Shown piece after piece: positions 6,450-12,621 of a stretch of 12,621 nt of DNA (its first letter is position 1; every line of letters begins with the position of its first letter). The notes under the pieces are model-generated. The model did no database searches, was not told the DNA's origin, and saw only the letters and a program-made list of their open reading frames with translations. The stretch comes from CAYLLT01 sp964591605 (lineage in GTDB: Bacteria; Planctomycetota; Phycisphaerae; UBA1845; PWPN01). Location of the stretch: the NCBI GenBank assembly GCA_964591605.1, contig CAZQEN010000227.1:1-12621 (forward strand). The letters run 5' to 3'. The position numbers and the translations under genes are program-made.

Positions 6450-7553
6450 ATGCTCCGATCACTGCGAATTGTCCTGATCGTCGTACCCGGCCTGGCCGGG
6501 CTCATGGGTTGCCGGACGTCGTCACCGCCGCCATCCAGCCCCATCGTGCGGATGTGGGAGGAGCCGGCCGCCGCCGGTGCCCGGCCGGCGACGCCGTCTC
6601 CGAGCGGCTCGCCGGGTTCCGCGGGCCCGACGGCCAGCGGCCCTGCGCCGAATGCCTCAGCCAGCCCCCGGCCTGAAGAGGTCCTCGCCTATGTCAACGG
6701 CACGCCGATCACCCGGGCGTTCGCCGGGGAGGAACTCGTCCGAACCCACGGACTGAGCCTCCTCCAGCAGATGGTCCTGCTGGTCGCGGCCCGCCAGCGG
6801 TCGCAGCAGATGGGCCTCACTGTGACGCCGGCCGACGTCCAGGCTGAGCACGACGAGGCACTCCGCCGCATCGCCACGCCGCTGGGCGGCCAGGACAACC
6901 TGCCGCTGGACCGACTCGTCGCGGAACGCCTGCTGACGGAGTTTCTGCTCGCCAAGAACATCGCCCGAGCCGAATGGCAGCGGCGCATGGAGCAGCAGGC
7001 CTATCTCCGCAAGATCGCCACGGCCGAGCTGGAGAAGACGACCCTCACCGAGCAGATGCTCCGCGAGGAATACGCCCTGGAATACGGAGAGCGCGTCCAG
7101 ATCCGCCACATCCAGGTGAGCAACCTCCAGGCAGAGAGACGGGCGCGGGACATGCTGGCGACCCGGAACGATTTCGATCTGGCGGCCCGGCAGCTCAGCG
7201 AGAATCCGGTCACCGCCGCCCGCGGGGGTCTCATGCCCCCCTTCACCCGCAACGATCCTTCGGTGACGCCCCTGATCCGGGAGGCCGCTTTCAAGATGAA
7301 AGTGGGTGAAACCTCGCCCGCCGTTCACGAGGACAACTGGTACCACATCATCCGCGTGGAACGCCGATTCCCCGCGAGCAGCGTCGGGTTCGAGCACGTC
7401 GACCGCAAGGCCCTTGAGGCCAGGCTCAAGAAGCGCCTCATCGCGCAGCGCATGGTCGAACTCGAGCCGGAGTTGTTCAATCAGGCGCGGGTGGACATCC
7501 GCGACCGCGAACTGAGCGAGCAGTTCAACCGCCGCCGCCAGGCCGCCCGGTAG
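6450..7553 (+). CDS. Lipoprotein parvulin-type peptidyl-prolyl isomerase
   Basis: A 367-residue exported folding factor of the PpiC/SurA type. The signal peptide MLRSLRIVLIVVPGLAG leads to the lipobox LMGC, so Cys21 should be lipidated. A Pro/Ser/Ala/Gly-rich spacer follows (about residues 26-74). The SurA-N-like helical part begins with VLAYVNGTPITRAF and runs to about residue 200. The parvulin domain covers about 213-305: IRHIQV, FDLAARQLSENPVTAARGGLM, FKMKVGETSPAVHEDNWYHIIRVE. A charged helical tail ends in an Arg-rich stretch. It probably isomerises proline bonds or acts as a chaperone for secreted proteins while tethered to a membrane. GAGGGG at 6440-6445 is 4 bases before the ATG at 6450 and 1 base before the adjacent in-frame ATG at 6447, so 6450 is preferred. 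It converges on the CBS gene with a 55-base gap and no visible terminator. Confidence 0.87.
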   Translation: MLRSLRIVLIVVPGLAGLMGCRTSSPPPSSPIVRMWEEPAAAGARPATPSPSGSPGSAGPTASGPAPNASASPRPEEVLAYVNGTPITRAFAGEELVRTHGLSLLQQMVLLVAARQRSQQMGLTVTPADVQAEHDEALRRIATPLGGQDNLPLDRLVAERLLTEFLLAKNIARAEWQRRMEQQAYLRKIATAELEKTTLTEQMLREEYALEYGERVQIRHIQVSNLQAERRARDMLATRNDFDLAARQLSENPVTAARGGLMPPFTRNDPSVTPLIREAAFKMKVGETSPAVHEDNWYHIIRVERRFPASSVGFEHVDRKALEARLKKRLIAQRMVELEPELFNQARVDIRDRELSEQFNRRRQAAR

Positions 7554-7608
7554 CCGGCCACCCCTGGAGTGCCGATACGCCGGGCAACGAGGCTGTGCGG
7601 GGCGGATT

Positions 7609-8451
7609 TCAGACGTGGATCGGGGCCGGCCAGCCCAGCGCCCGAATCAGGTCGCTCACCGTGATGATGCCGACCAGATCACCCTCACGGGAGGTGACCG
7701 GGACGGCGGTCAGCTTTTCGAGGCGAAATACCTCGGCGGCACAGACGAGCGTGTCTCGCGGCCGCAGCGTCTGTACCTGCGTCGTCACGTAGTCGGACAC
7801 CGGGCGGTCCATCCACCGCCCTCCGGCGTTTTCCCCGATCGCCAGGCGGATGTCCCAATCTGAGATCATTCCGACGAGCTGGATCCCCTCCGTCACCAGA
7901 AGGTGACGGATCTTGCCTCCACTGAGCCGGCTGCAGGCCGTCGCCAGCGAGTCGTTTGGGCGGACCGTCTTGAGGATCCGCGAGCAGTAGTGAACGATGA
8001 ACTCGCCATGCGGCGTGAAACTCTCGAGGGCGCATGAGCCCGCGAAGAGCTGCAGGAGGTCATAGTCCGTGACCACCCCCAGCACCTGATCCCCATCCAC
8101 GACGGGCAGCGCCGACCGGCGCTCGTGGACCAGCCGATGCCCGGCATCTGTCACCGGATCGTCCGGCCGTACGCACGAGCAGCGCGTATCCATCACATCC
8201 GCCACGATCAGCTCTTCGTTGGAGACGCTGGTGCCGATCTGGAGCCGTTCGCTGCGCAGGAGCATGCCCACGCTCTCCAGCAGGTCGGCGTCGGTGACCA
8301 CCCCCACGAGCCCCTGCCGGTCGGTGACCAGCAGGCACCGCGTGTCATGCTCCCACATCAGGTCGATGGCATCGTCGGTGGACTGGAACGGTGAAATCGT
8401 GACCGGGTAGCCCAGGCTCAACTCGCGGATCAGCACAGGCGCGCACCTCAC
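7609..8451 (-). CDS. Protein with four CBS domains
   Basis: A 280-residue protein consisting almost entirely of four CBS domains, at about 14-60, 85-137, 152-205 and 219-271. Each ends in the typical hydrophobic-G-hydrophobic-hydrophobic-T/S-D-x-D/S-L pattern: LVGVVTDADLL, VLGVVTDYDLL, LVGMISDWDIR and LVGIITVSDLI. Paired CBS domains form Bateman modules that usually bind AMP, ATP, SAM or other adenosyl ligands. No catalytic or DNA-binding domain is attached, so this would be a free-standing sensor or an interaction partner; its target is unknown. The start is uncertain. The GTG at 8451 has GGGGGAG 9 bases upstream, a GTG at 8436 has AGGTG about 7 bases upstream, and a TTG at 8481 would add 10 residues with a weak site. 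It is divergent from korA, which is the only hint of a role. Confidence 0.85.
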   Translation of the reverse strand: MRCAPVLIRELSLGYPVTISPFQSTDDAIDLMWEHDTRCLLVTDRQGLVGVVTDADLLESVGMLLRSERLQIGTSVSNEELIVADVMDTRCSCVRPDDPVTDAGHRLVHERRSALPVVDGDQVLGVVTDYDLLQLFAGSCALESFTPHGEFIVHYCSRILKTVRPNDSLATACSRLSGGKIRHLLVTEGIQLVGMISDWDIRLAIGENAGGRWMDRPVSDYVTTQVQTLRPRDTLVCAAEVFRLEKLTAVPVTSREGDLVGIITVSDLIRALGWPAPIHV

Positions 8452-8899
8452 GTGTGAGTTCTCCCCCAGGGGATCGGTCAAATCGCCCGGTCAATTCAGG
8501 TAGGACGAGGAGGCAGGAATTCCGATCAGGATCTCGTAACCCTTTGTCCGATAAGGGCTCTCAGAGGGCCGGCGGGGCTTTGAATACGCTCCGGCATACT
8601 GTATGCTAATCTGTCGGGCTGATTCCCGTCGGCGGATGACCAGCGGTGTAACGTCCGATTGGGCCTGTGAGGCATGGGTCCGGCTTGGTGCCTGCATCGT
8701 CTCCCCGGTCCGGGCGTATACTGGGTTCCGTGAAACGGGCGCGGCAAGTGTCCAATCTCAGTCCGGTACTAGAATCATCCGGTGCGGGCGGCGTCTCCGA
8801 GGGTCGGGACGCGAGCACCGACGTCCTTGTGGAGGGCGCATAGGTCGATTCCCGCCACCGCCTCTTGCATCGCGACGGGTCTCGACCGCGACGACTTCA
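8452..8899. other. Intergenic region between CBS gene and korA
   Basis: About 450 bases without a supported gene. The korA frame is open back to an ATG at 8603, but that stretch reads as Arg/Ser/Gly-rich, non-conserved sequence. Visible elements are a candidate promoter with a palindrome at its -10 box (8580-8607) and two isolated -10-like hexamers, TATACT (8717-8722) and TAGAAT (8770-8775), without good -35 boxes. There is also a direct repeat of CGGTCAA (8475-8481 and 8488-8494) just upstream of the CBS gene. Confidence 0.55.
8580..8607 (+). promoter_or_regulatory. Candidate korA promoter with palindromic operator
   Basis: TTGAAT (8580-8585) and TATGCT (8602-8607) are 16 bases apart, each matching 4 of 6 consensus positions. 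The perfect palindrome GCATAC-T-GTATGC (8594-8606) covers the -10 box, as expected of a repressor site. The leader to the proposed GTG at 8900 would be long, about 285 bases, which lowers confidence. Confidence 0.28.
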
Positions 8900-10819
8900 G
8901 TGGTATCGCTACAAGAAGCAACGAAACCGCGTAAGGCGGTTCAGGAACTGGAAGGCGCGACGATCAGGTTTGCAGGGGACTCCGGCGACGGAATGCAGCT
9001 CGCCGGCACGCAGTTCACCACCTCATCCGCCATTTTCGGCAACGACATCAGCACTTTGCCGGATTTTCCGGCCGAGATCCGGGCTCCTGCCGGCACCCTG
9101 TTCGGGGTCAGCGGGTTCCAGATCAACTTCAGCAGCCGGGAGATCCATACGCCCGGCGACCGCGTTCACGCGCTGATCGCCATGAACCCGGCCGCCCTCA
9201 AGACGAATCTGCCCGATGTCGTCCCCGGCGGACTGGTGATCGTCAACTCCGACGCTTTCATCAAGAACGACCTGAGCAAGGCGAACTATGAGCGCAACCC
9301 GCTCGAGGACAACTCGATGGACGGGTATCGCCTGGTCTCGGTCCCCATCTCACGGCTCAACCAGGAGGCTCTGGCCGACCTGGGGCTGGGCTCCAAGGAT
9401 GTCGACCGCTGCAAGAACTTCTTTGCCCTGGGGGTGGTGTACTGGCTGTATGACCGCCCGCTCGAGCCCACGCTCAACTGGATCAAGGACAAGTTCGGCA
9501 AGAAGCCGGCCATCGCCGAGGCGAACGCCCGGGCCCTCAAGGCAGGCTTCAACTTCGGCGACACCACCGACCTCTTCACCGTCAGCTACCGGGTGCCCAA
9601 GGCGGCCATCCCGCCGGGCAAATACCGCAGCATCACCGGGAACGAGGCCGTCGCCATCGGGCTGATCACCGCCGCCGAAAAGGCCGGCCGCCAGCTCTAC
9701 TACGCGAGCTATCCGATCACCCCGGCCAGCGACATCCTTCACCAGCTCTCACGGCACAAGAACTTCAATGTGCTCACGTTCCAGGCCGAGGACGAAATTG
9801 CCGCCATGACGGCCGCGATCGGCGCTGCCTACGGCGGCGTCATCGGCGTGACCGGAACGAGCGGACCGGGCCTGGCCCTCAAGTCCGAGGGTGTCGGCCT
9901 GGCCGTCATGACCGAGCTGCCCGTGATCATCGTCAACGTGCAGCGGGGCGGACCCAGCACGGGCCTGCCGACCAAGACCGAGCAGGCGGATCTCCTGCAG
10001 GCCGTCGTCGGACGCAACGGCGAATGCCCCGTCGCCGTCCTCGCCGCCCGCAGCCCGGCCGACTGCTTCAACACCGCCATCGAGGCCGTCCGCATCGCCA
10101 CGCGTTATATGACCCCCGTCATCCTGCTCAGCGACGGGTACATCGCCAACGGCTCGGAGCCGTGGCTGATTCCCGACCCGGCCGGCATTCCGGCCATCGA
10201 GATCCCTCCGCCAGCCCCCAACGGCGACATGTTCCGCCCGTATCTGCGGGATGCGGAGCTGGCCCGCCCCTGGGTGCCGCCGGGAACGCCCGGCTTCGAA
10301 CACCGCATCGGCGGACTCGAGAAACAGGACGTGACGGGCAACGTCAGCTACGACGCCCGGAACCACCACCACATGGTGGTCACGCGTGCCCGCAAAGTGG
10401 CGAACATCGTGCACATGATCCCCCCCACGCAGATCAGCGGGCCGGCCTCCGGCGATCTCCTGGTGGTGGGATGGGGCGGCACCTACGGTGCGATCACCGC
10501 GGCCTGCAACCGCGTCCGCGCCGCCGGCCGGCAGGTCTCGAACATTCACCTTCGCCACATGAACCCGTTCCCGGGCGACCTGGGCGACATTCTCAAGCGG
10601 TTCCGACGCGTGCTCGTTCCGGAGCTCAATCTCGGCCAGTTGCGTCTCCTGTTGCAGAGCCGCTACCAGGTCCCCGCGGAGGGACTCAACAAGGTGCAGG
10701 GTAAACCCTTCCTGATCTCGGAAATCGAAGATGCGATTGACCGCATCCTCGATGGCAAGGAGGCATTGGAGCTGACCGGGGTCCGGAGCAGTGGAGAGGA
10801 AGTCGAAGTCGGCGGCTGA
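8900..10819 (+). CDS. korA: 2-oxoacid:ferredoxin oxidoreductase, fused gamma-alpha subunit
   Basis: A 639-residue subunit of a two-subunit 2-oxoacid:ferredoxin oxidoreductase. With KorB it converts a 2-oxoacid plus CoA to acyl-CoA and CO2, reducing ferredoxin in the cytoplasm. The gamma domain comes first (about 19-200, starting ATIRFAGDSGDGMQLAG). The alpha domain follows from about 245: GNEAVAIG, YYASYPITPAS (267-277), the GTSGPG loop (319-324) and QRGGPSTGLPTKTEQ (348-362). The C-terminal domain (about 505-615) has LLVVGWGGTYGA and LRHMNPFP. The YPITPAS form and the gamma-alpha fusion fit the 2-oxoglutarate (Kor) class, but substrate cannot be proved from sequence. The GTG at 8900 is chosen because it lies 20 codons before the first conserved block, as in homologues I recall. 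It lacks a clear ribosome binding site; the only ATG starts in frame lie much further upstream. It is followed by korB after 30 bases. Confidence 0.92.
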   Translation: MVSLQEATKPRKAVQELEGATIRFAGDSGDGMQLAGTQFTTSSAIFGNDISTLPDFPAEIRAPAGTLFGVSGFQINFSSREIHTPGDRVHALIAMNPAALKTNLPDVVPGGLVIVNSDAFIKNDLSKANYERNPLEDNSMDGYRLVSVPISRLNQEALADLGLGSKDVDRCKNFFALGVVYWLYDRPLEPTLNWIKDKFGKKPAIAEANARALKAGFNFGDTTDLFTVSYRVPKAAIPPGKYRSITGNEAVAIGLITAAEKAGRQLYYASYPITPASDILHQLSRHKNFNVLTFQAEDEIAAMTAAIGAAYGGVIGVTGTSGPGLALKSEGVGLAVMTELPVIIVNVQRGGPSTGLPTKTEQADLLQAVVGRNGECPVAVLAARSPADCFNTAIEAVRIATRYMTPVILLSDGYIANGSEPWLIPDPAGIPAIEIPPPAPNGDMFRPYLRDAELARPWVPPGTPGFEHRIGGLEKQDVTGNVSYDARNHHHMVVTRARKVANIVHMIPPTQISGPASGDLLVVGWGGTYGAITAACNRVRAAGRQVSNIHLRHMNPFPGDLGDILKRFRRVLVPELNLGQLRLLLQSRYQVPAEGLNKVQGKPFLISEIEDAIDRILDGKEALELTGVRSSGEEVEVGG

Positions 10820-10849
10820 ACCGCCGCCTGGTAACGTGAGGTTTCACGA

Positions 10850-11866
10850 ATGAGTTCGATCGGCAGTCTGCCTACATTGTCCCCGCGTGATTTCGTCAGC
10901 GACCAGGAACCGCGCTGGTGCCCGGGTTGCGGCGATTACTCGATTCTGGCCCAGGTCCGCAAGATTCTGCCTAAACTGGGTCTGCCCAAAGAGAAGCATG
11001 TGTTCGTGTCGGGCATCGGCTGCTCGAGCCGGTTCCCGTACTATCTGAGCACCTACGGCTTCCACGGCATCCACGGGCGCGCTCCCGGCATCGCGACGGG
11101 CCTCAAGATGGCCCGGCCCGACCTGCATGTCTGGGTCGTCACCGGCGACGGCGACGGCCTGAGCATCGGGGGCAATCACCTGATTCATGCCCTCCGCCGC
11201 AACATCGATCTGACGATCCTGCTCTTCAACAACCGCATTTACGGTCTGACCAAGGGGCAGTATTCGCCCACGTCCGAGCAGGGCAAGACGACCAAGTCGT
11301 CGCCCTTCGGCACCGTCGAGAAGCCGCTGAACCCGCTCTCGCTGGCGCTGGGCGCCGAGGCCACGTTCGTTGCCCGCTCGCTCGACGTCGACGTCAAGCA
11401 CCTCTCCGACGTCATCGAGCGCGCCGCCCGGCATCGCGGCACGTCGTTCATCGAGATCTACCAGGACTGCAACGTCTTCAACCACATGGCCTTCGACTAT
11501 GCGGCCGAGAAGGACCAGCGGCCCGACAACGTGCTCTACCTCGAACATGGCAAGCCCATGATCTTCGGCAGGAACCGTGACAAGGGAATTCGCCTGCGCG
11601 GCCTGGAGCTCGAAGTCGTCGAGCTCGGCAACGGCGTGAAGGAGGACGATCTGCTCTTCCACGACGAGAAGGCCGAAGAGCCGACGCTCGCGTATCTGCT
11701 CTCGCGGATGAGCCATCCCGAGTTCCCCGAGCCGATGGGCGTGCTGCGCTGCATCGAGCAGCCCACGTACGAGGACCTCGCGTGGCAGCAGCTCCGGAAG
11801 GCCACGCAGAAACCCGGCCGCCTCGAGGAGCTCTTCAACGAAGGCGACACGTGGGTCGTCCAGTGA
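10850..11866 (+). CDS. korB: 2-oxoacid:ferredoxin oxidoreductase, beta subunit
   Basis: A 338-residue beta subunit that holds thiamine diphosphate and the single 4Fe-4S cluster. RWCPGCGDYS gives Cys24 and Cys27, VSGIGCSSRFPYY gives Cys58, and EIYQDCNVFN gives Cys207. Their spacing matches the four cluster ligands known from beta subunits of this class. The TPP/Mg motif is GDGDGLSIGGNH (99-110), continuing with LLFNNRIYGLTKGQYSPTS. The HGIHGRAPGIATGLK segment is also typical. The C-terminal quarter (about 225-338) carries the usual variable extension of Kor beta subunits. The ATG at 10850 has GAGG 9 bases upstream. It forms an operon with korA. No ferredoxin, delta subunit or third subunit gene follows, so the electron acceptor must be encoded elsewhere. 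Confidence 0.94.
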   Translation: MSSIGSLPTLSPRDFVSDQEPRWCPGCGDYSILAQVRKILPKLGLPKEKHVFVSGIGCSSRFPYYLSTYGFHGIHGRAPGIATGLKMARPDLHVWVVTGDGDGLSIGGNHLIHALRRNIDLTILLFNNRIYGLTKGQYSPTSEQGKTTKSSPFGTVEKPLNPLSLALGAEATFVARSLDVDVKHLSDVIERAARHRGTSFIEIYQDCNVFNHMAFDYAAEKDQRPDNVLYLEHGKPMIFGRNRDKGIRLRGLELEVVELGNGVKEDDLLFHDEKAEEPTLAYLLSRMSHPEFPEPMGVLRCIEQPTYEDLAWQQLRKATQKPGRLEELFNEGDTWVVQ

Positions 11867-11927
11867 CCCTGCAGCAGCGCGGCGCCAGGTTGCCGCAGCT
11901 TTGAATGTGTGAGCCCCGTCAATGGAG

Positions 11928-11951
11928 CGGCCGCCCGCAAGGCGGCCGTTT
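11928..11951 (+). terminator. Probable terminator after korB
   Basis: CGGCCGCC (11928-11935) and GGCGGCCG (11941-11948) form a perfect 8-base GC stem with a 5-base loop CGCAA, followed by only three T residues (11949-11951). It lies about 60 bases after korB and 30 bases before the end of the convergent gene. The weak T-run makes it a probable rather than certain terminator. Confidence 0.6.
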
Positions 11952-11980
11952 CCGTTCAGTCCGCCCGTCTGTCAACTTCG

Positions 11981-12621
11981 CTACGGCGCCCCCACCGTGA
12001 TGGTGAGCGGCTCGTTGCGCAGCGTGACCCAGTCGCCGGACTCGGTCATCGAGGTTCCGGGCACGAGGCGGAAGCGGTACGTTCCCGCCTTCGGTGCGAT
12101 GCCGAGCGTGAACGTGGCAACCACGTGCTGGCCGGCCTCAAGGAGTGGCACTGGCGTCTCGCCGGTGAGGGTTGCTGTCATCGGACCGTCTGTGCACCAC
12201 AGCTCACCGCGGCGGCTGTTGATCCAGCCGTCCACTTCGACGACGCCTGAGAGCTCCCCATCAAGCGGTGCCCACTGCATACCCTCGAAGCGTACCACGT
12301 TGGGCTCGTTGAGCGTGAGCCAGCCATAGAAGTCCATCAGCGGCTCGGGCGCGCTCACTACGACGTTGACCTGGATCGTCCCCCCTCCGGGCGGAAGCGT
12401 GATCGTGTCGTTGCCGGTCGCGCTCTCGACCATCGCGGCCGAGTAGTCCAGCACCGGGTCGCCTTCGGTTTGAGCCATCAGGCTCTCGCCACCGGCCATC
12501 AAGCCCTCGCCGCCCGTATCGCAGGCATCGCCGATCCCGTCTTCGTCGGCGTCCTGCTGCAGCGGATTGAACGCCGTCGGGCAGTTGTCGCACGCGTCCC
12601 CGACGTAATCGCTGTCCGAAT
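11981..12621 (-). CDS. Thrombospondin type 3 repeat protein, C-terminal part
   Basis: The frame that ends with TAG at 11981 is open through the right edge, so this is the last 212 residues of a longer protein cut by the window. The visible beginning DSDYVGDACDNCPTAFNP, followed by DADEDGIGDACD, is a thrombospondin type 3 repeat with the DxDxxGDACDNCP and DxDGIGDACD calcium-binding pattern. These occur in many secreted planctomycete proteins. After a Gly-rich spacer comes a beta-rich C-terminal domain of about 130 residues (from about GNDTITLPPGGGTIQVNVVV to LTITVGAP). Its alternating hydrophobic strands suggest an immunoglobulin or cohesin-like sandwich; that is inference. The Met and alternative start codons near 12499-12502 are internal and should not be taken as the gene start. 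Signal peptide and upstream repeats would lie beyond the edge. The protein is probably extracellular or surface-attached. Confidence 0.82.
   Translation of the reverse strand, partial: SDSDYVGDACDNCPTAFNPLQQDADEDGIGDACDTGGEGLMAGGESLMAQTEGDPVLDYSAAMVESATGNDTITLPPGGGTIQVNVVVSAPEPLMDFYGWLTLNEPNVVRFEGMQWAPLDGELSGVVEVDGWINSRRGELWCTDGPMTATLTGETPVPLLEAGQHVVATFTLGIAPKAGTYRFRLVPGTSMTESGDWVTLRNEPLTITVGAP

Noticed and set aside
8475..8494. Direct repeat of CGGTCAA, read as TTGACCG on the minus strand, as a -35 box for the CBS gene
   Set aside because: Neither copy has a -10-like hexamer at proper spacing on the minus strand. It may be an operator or chance.
9749..11716. Long antisense frames opposite korA and korB
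   Set aside because: They mirror the codon periodicity of the sense genes and show no domain. The sense frames carry complete enzyme motifs.
1..12621. tRNA genes, CRISPR arrays, insertion sequences or phage genes
   Set aside because: No cloverleaf pattern, regularly spaced repeats, terminal inverted repeats or transposase/integrase motifs were seen anywhere in the window.

Overview
The window looks like chromosomal DNA from a GC-rich bacterium, most likely a member of the Planctomycetota and possibly Phycisphaerae-like. This is inferred from gene content, not from a marker gene. The indicators are a type IV-type prepilin with an H-X9-D C-terminal motif of the large planctomycete DUF1559-like family, a secreted protein with thrombospondin type 3 calcium-binding repeats, an atypical short sigma-70 factor, a human-type transketolase and a two-subunit 2-oxoacid:ferredoxin oxidoreductase. 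No rRNA, tRNA, CRISPR array, transposase or phage gene was seen.

Layout. Positions 1-192 hold the C-terminal end of an unrecognised + strand protein. A small glutaredoxin-like gene (259-513, -) is divergent from a transketolase gene (740-2668, +), and each has a candidate promoter in the 226-base gap. A prepilin-like gene (2823-3752, -) converges on the transketolase. It is divergent from a sigma-70 family gene (4190-5011, +) across about 437 bases that are AT-richer than their surroundings and full of repeats and inverted repeats. The sigma gene ends at a clear intrinsic terminator (5055-5089). A nicotinate phosphoribosyltransferase-like gene (5127-6269, -) is divergent from a lipoprotein parvulin isomerase (6450-7553, +). 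A four-CBS-domain protein (7609-8451, -) is divergent from korA-korB (8900-10819 and 10850-11866, +). The last feature is the C-terminal part of a thrombospondin type 3 repeat protein (11981 to the right edge, -).

How the genes relate. Only korA-korB is a clear operon; the rest look like single-gene units in alternating orientation. Metabolically, transketolase serves the pentose phosphate pathway, KorAB links 2-oxoacid (probably 2-oxoglutarate) oxidation to ferredoxin and acyl-CoA, and the phosphoribosyltransferase salvages nicotinate for NAD. The CBS protein could sense adenine nucleotides near korAB, but only its position supports that. The envelope and surface group is the prepilin, the parvulin lipoprotein and the thrombospondin-repeat protein. 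No novel defence or mobile system was found. The least explained part is the 3753-4189 region between the prepilin and the sigma gene.
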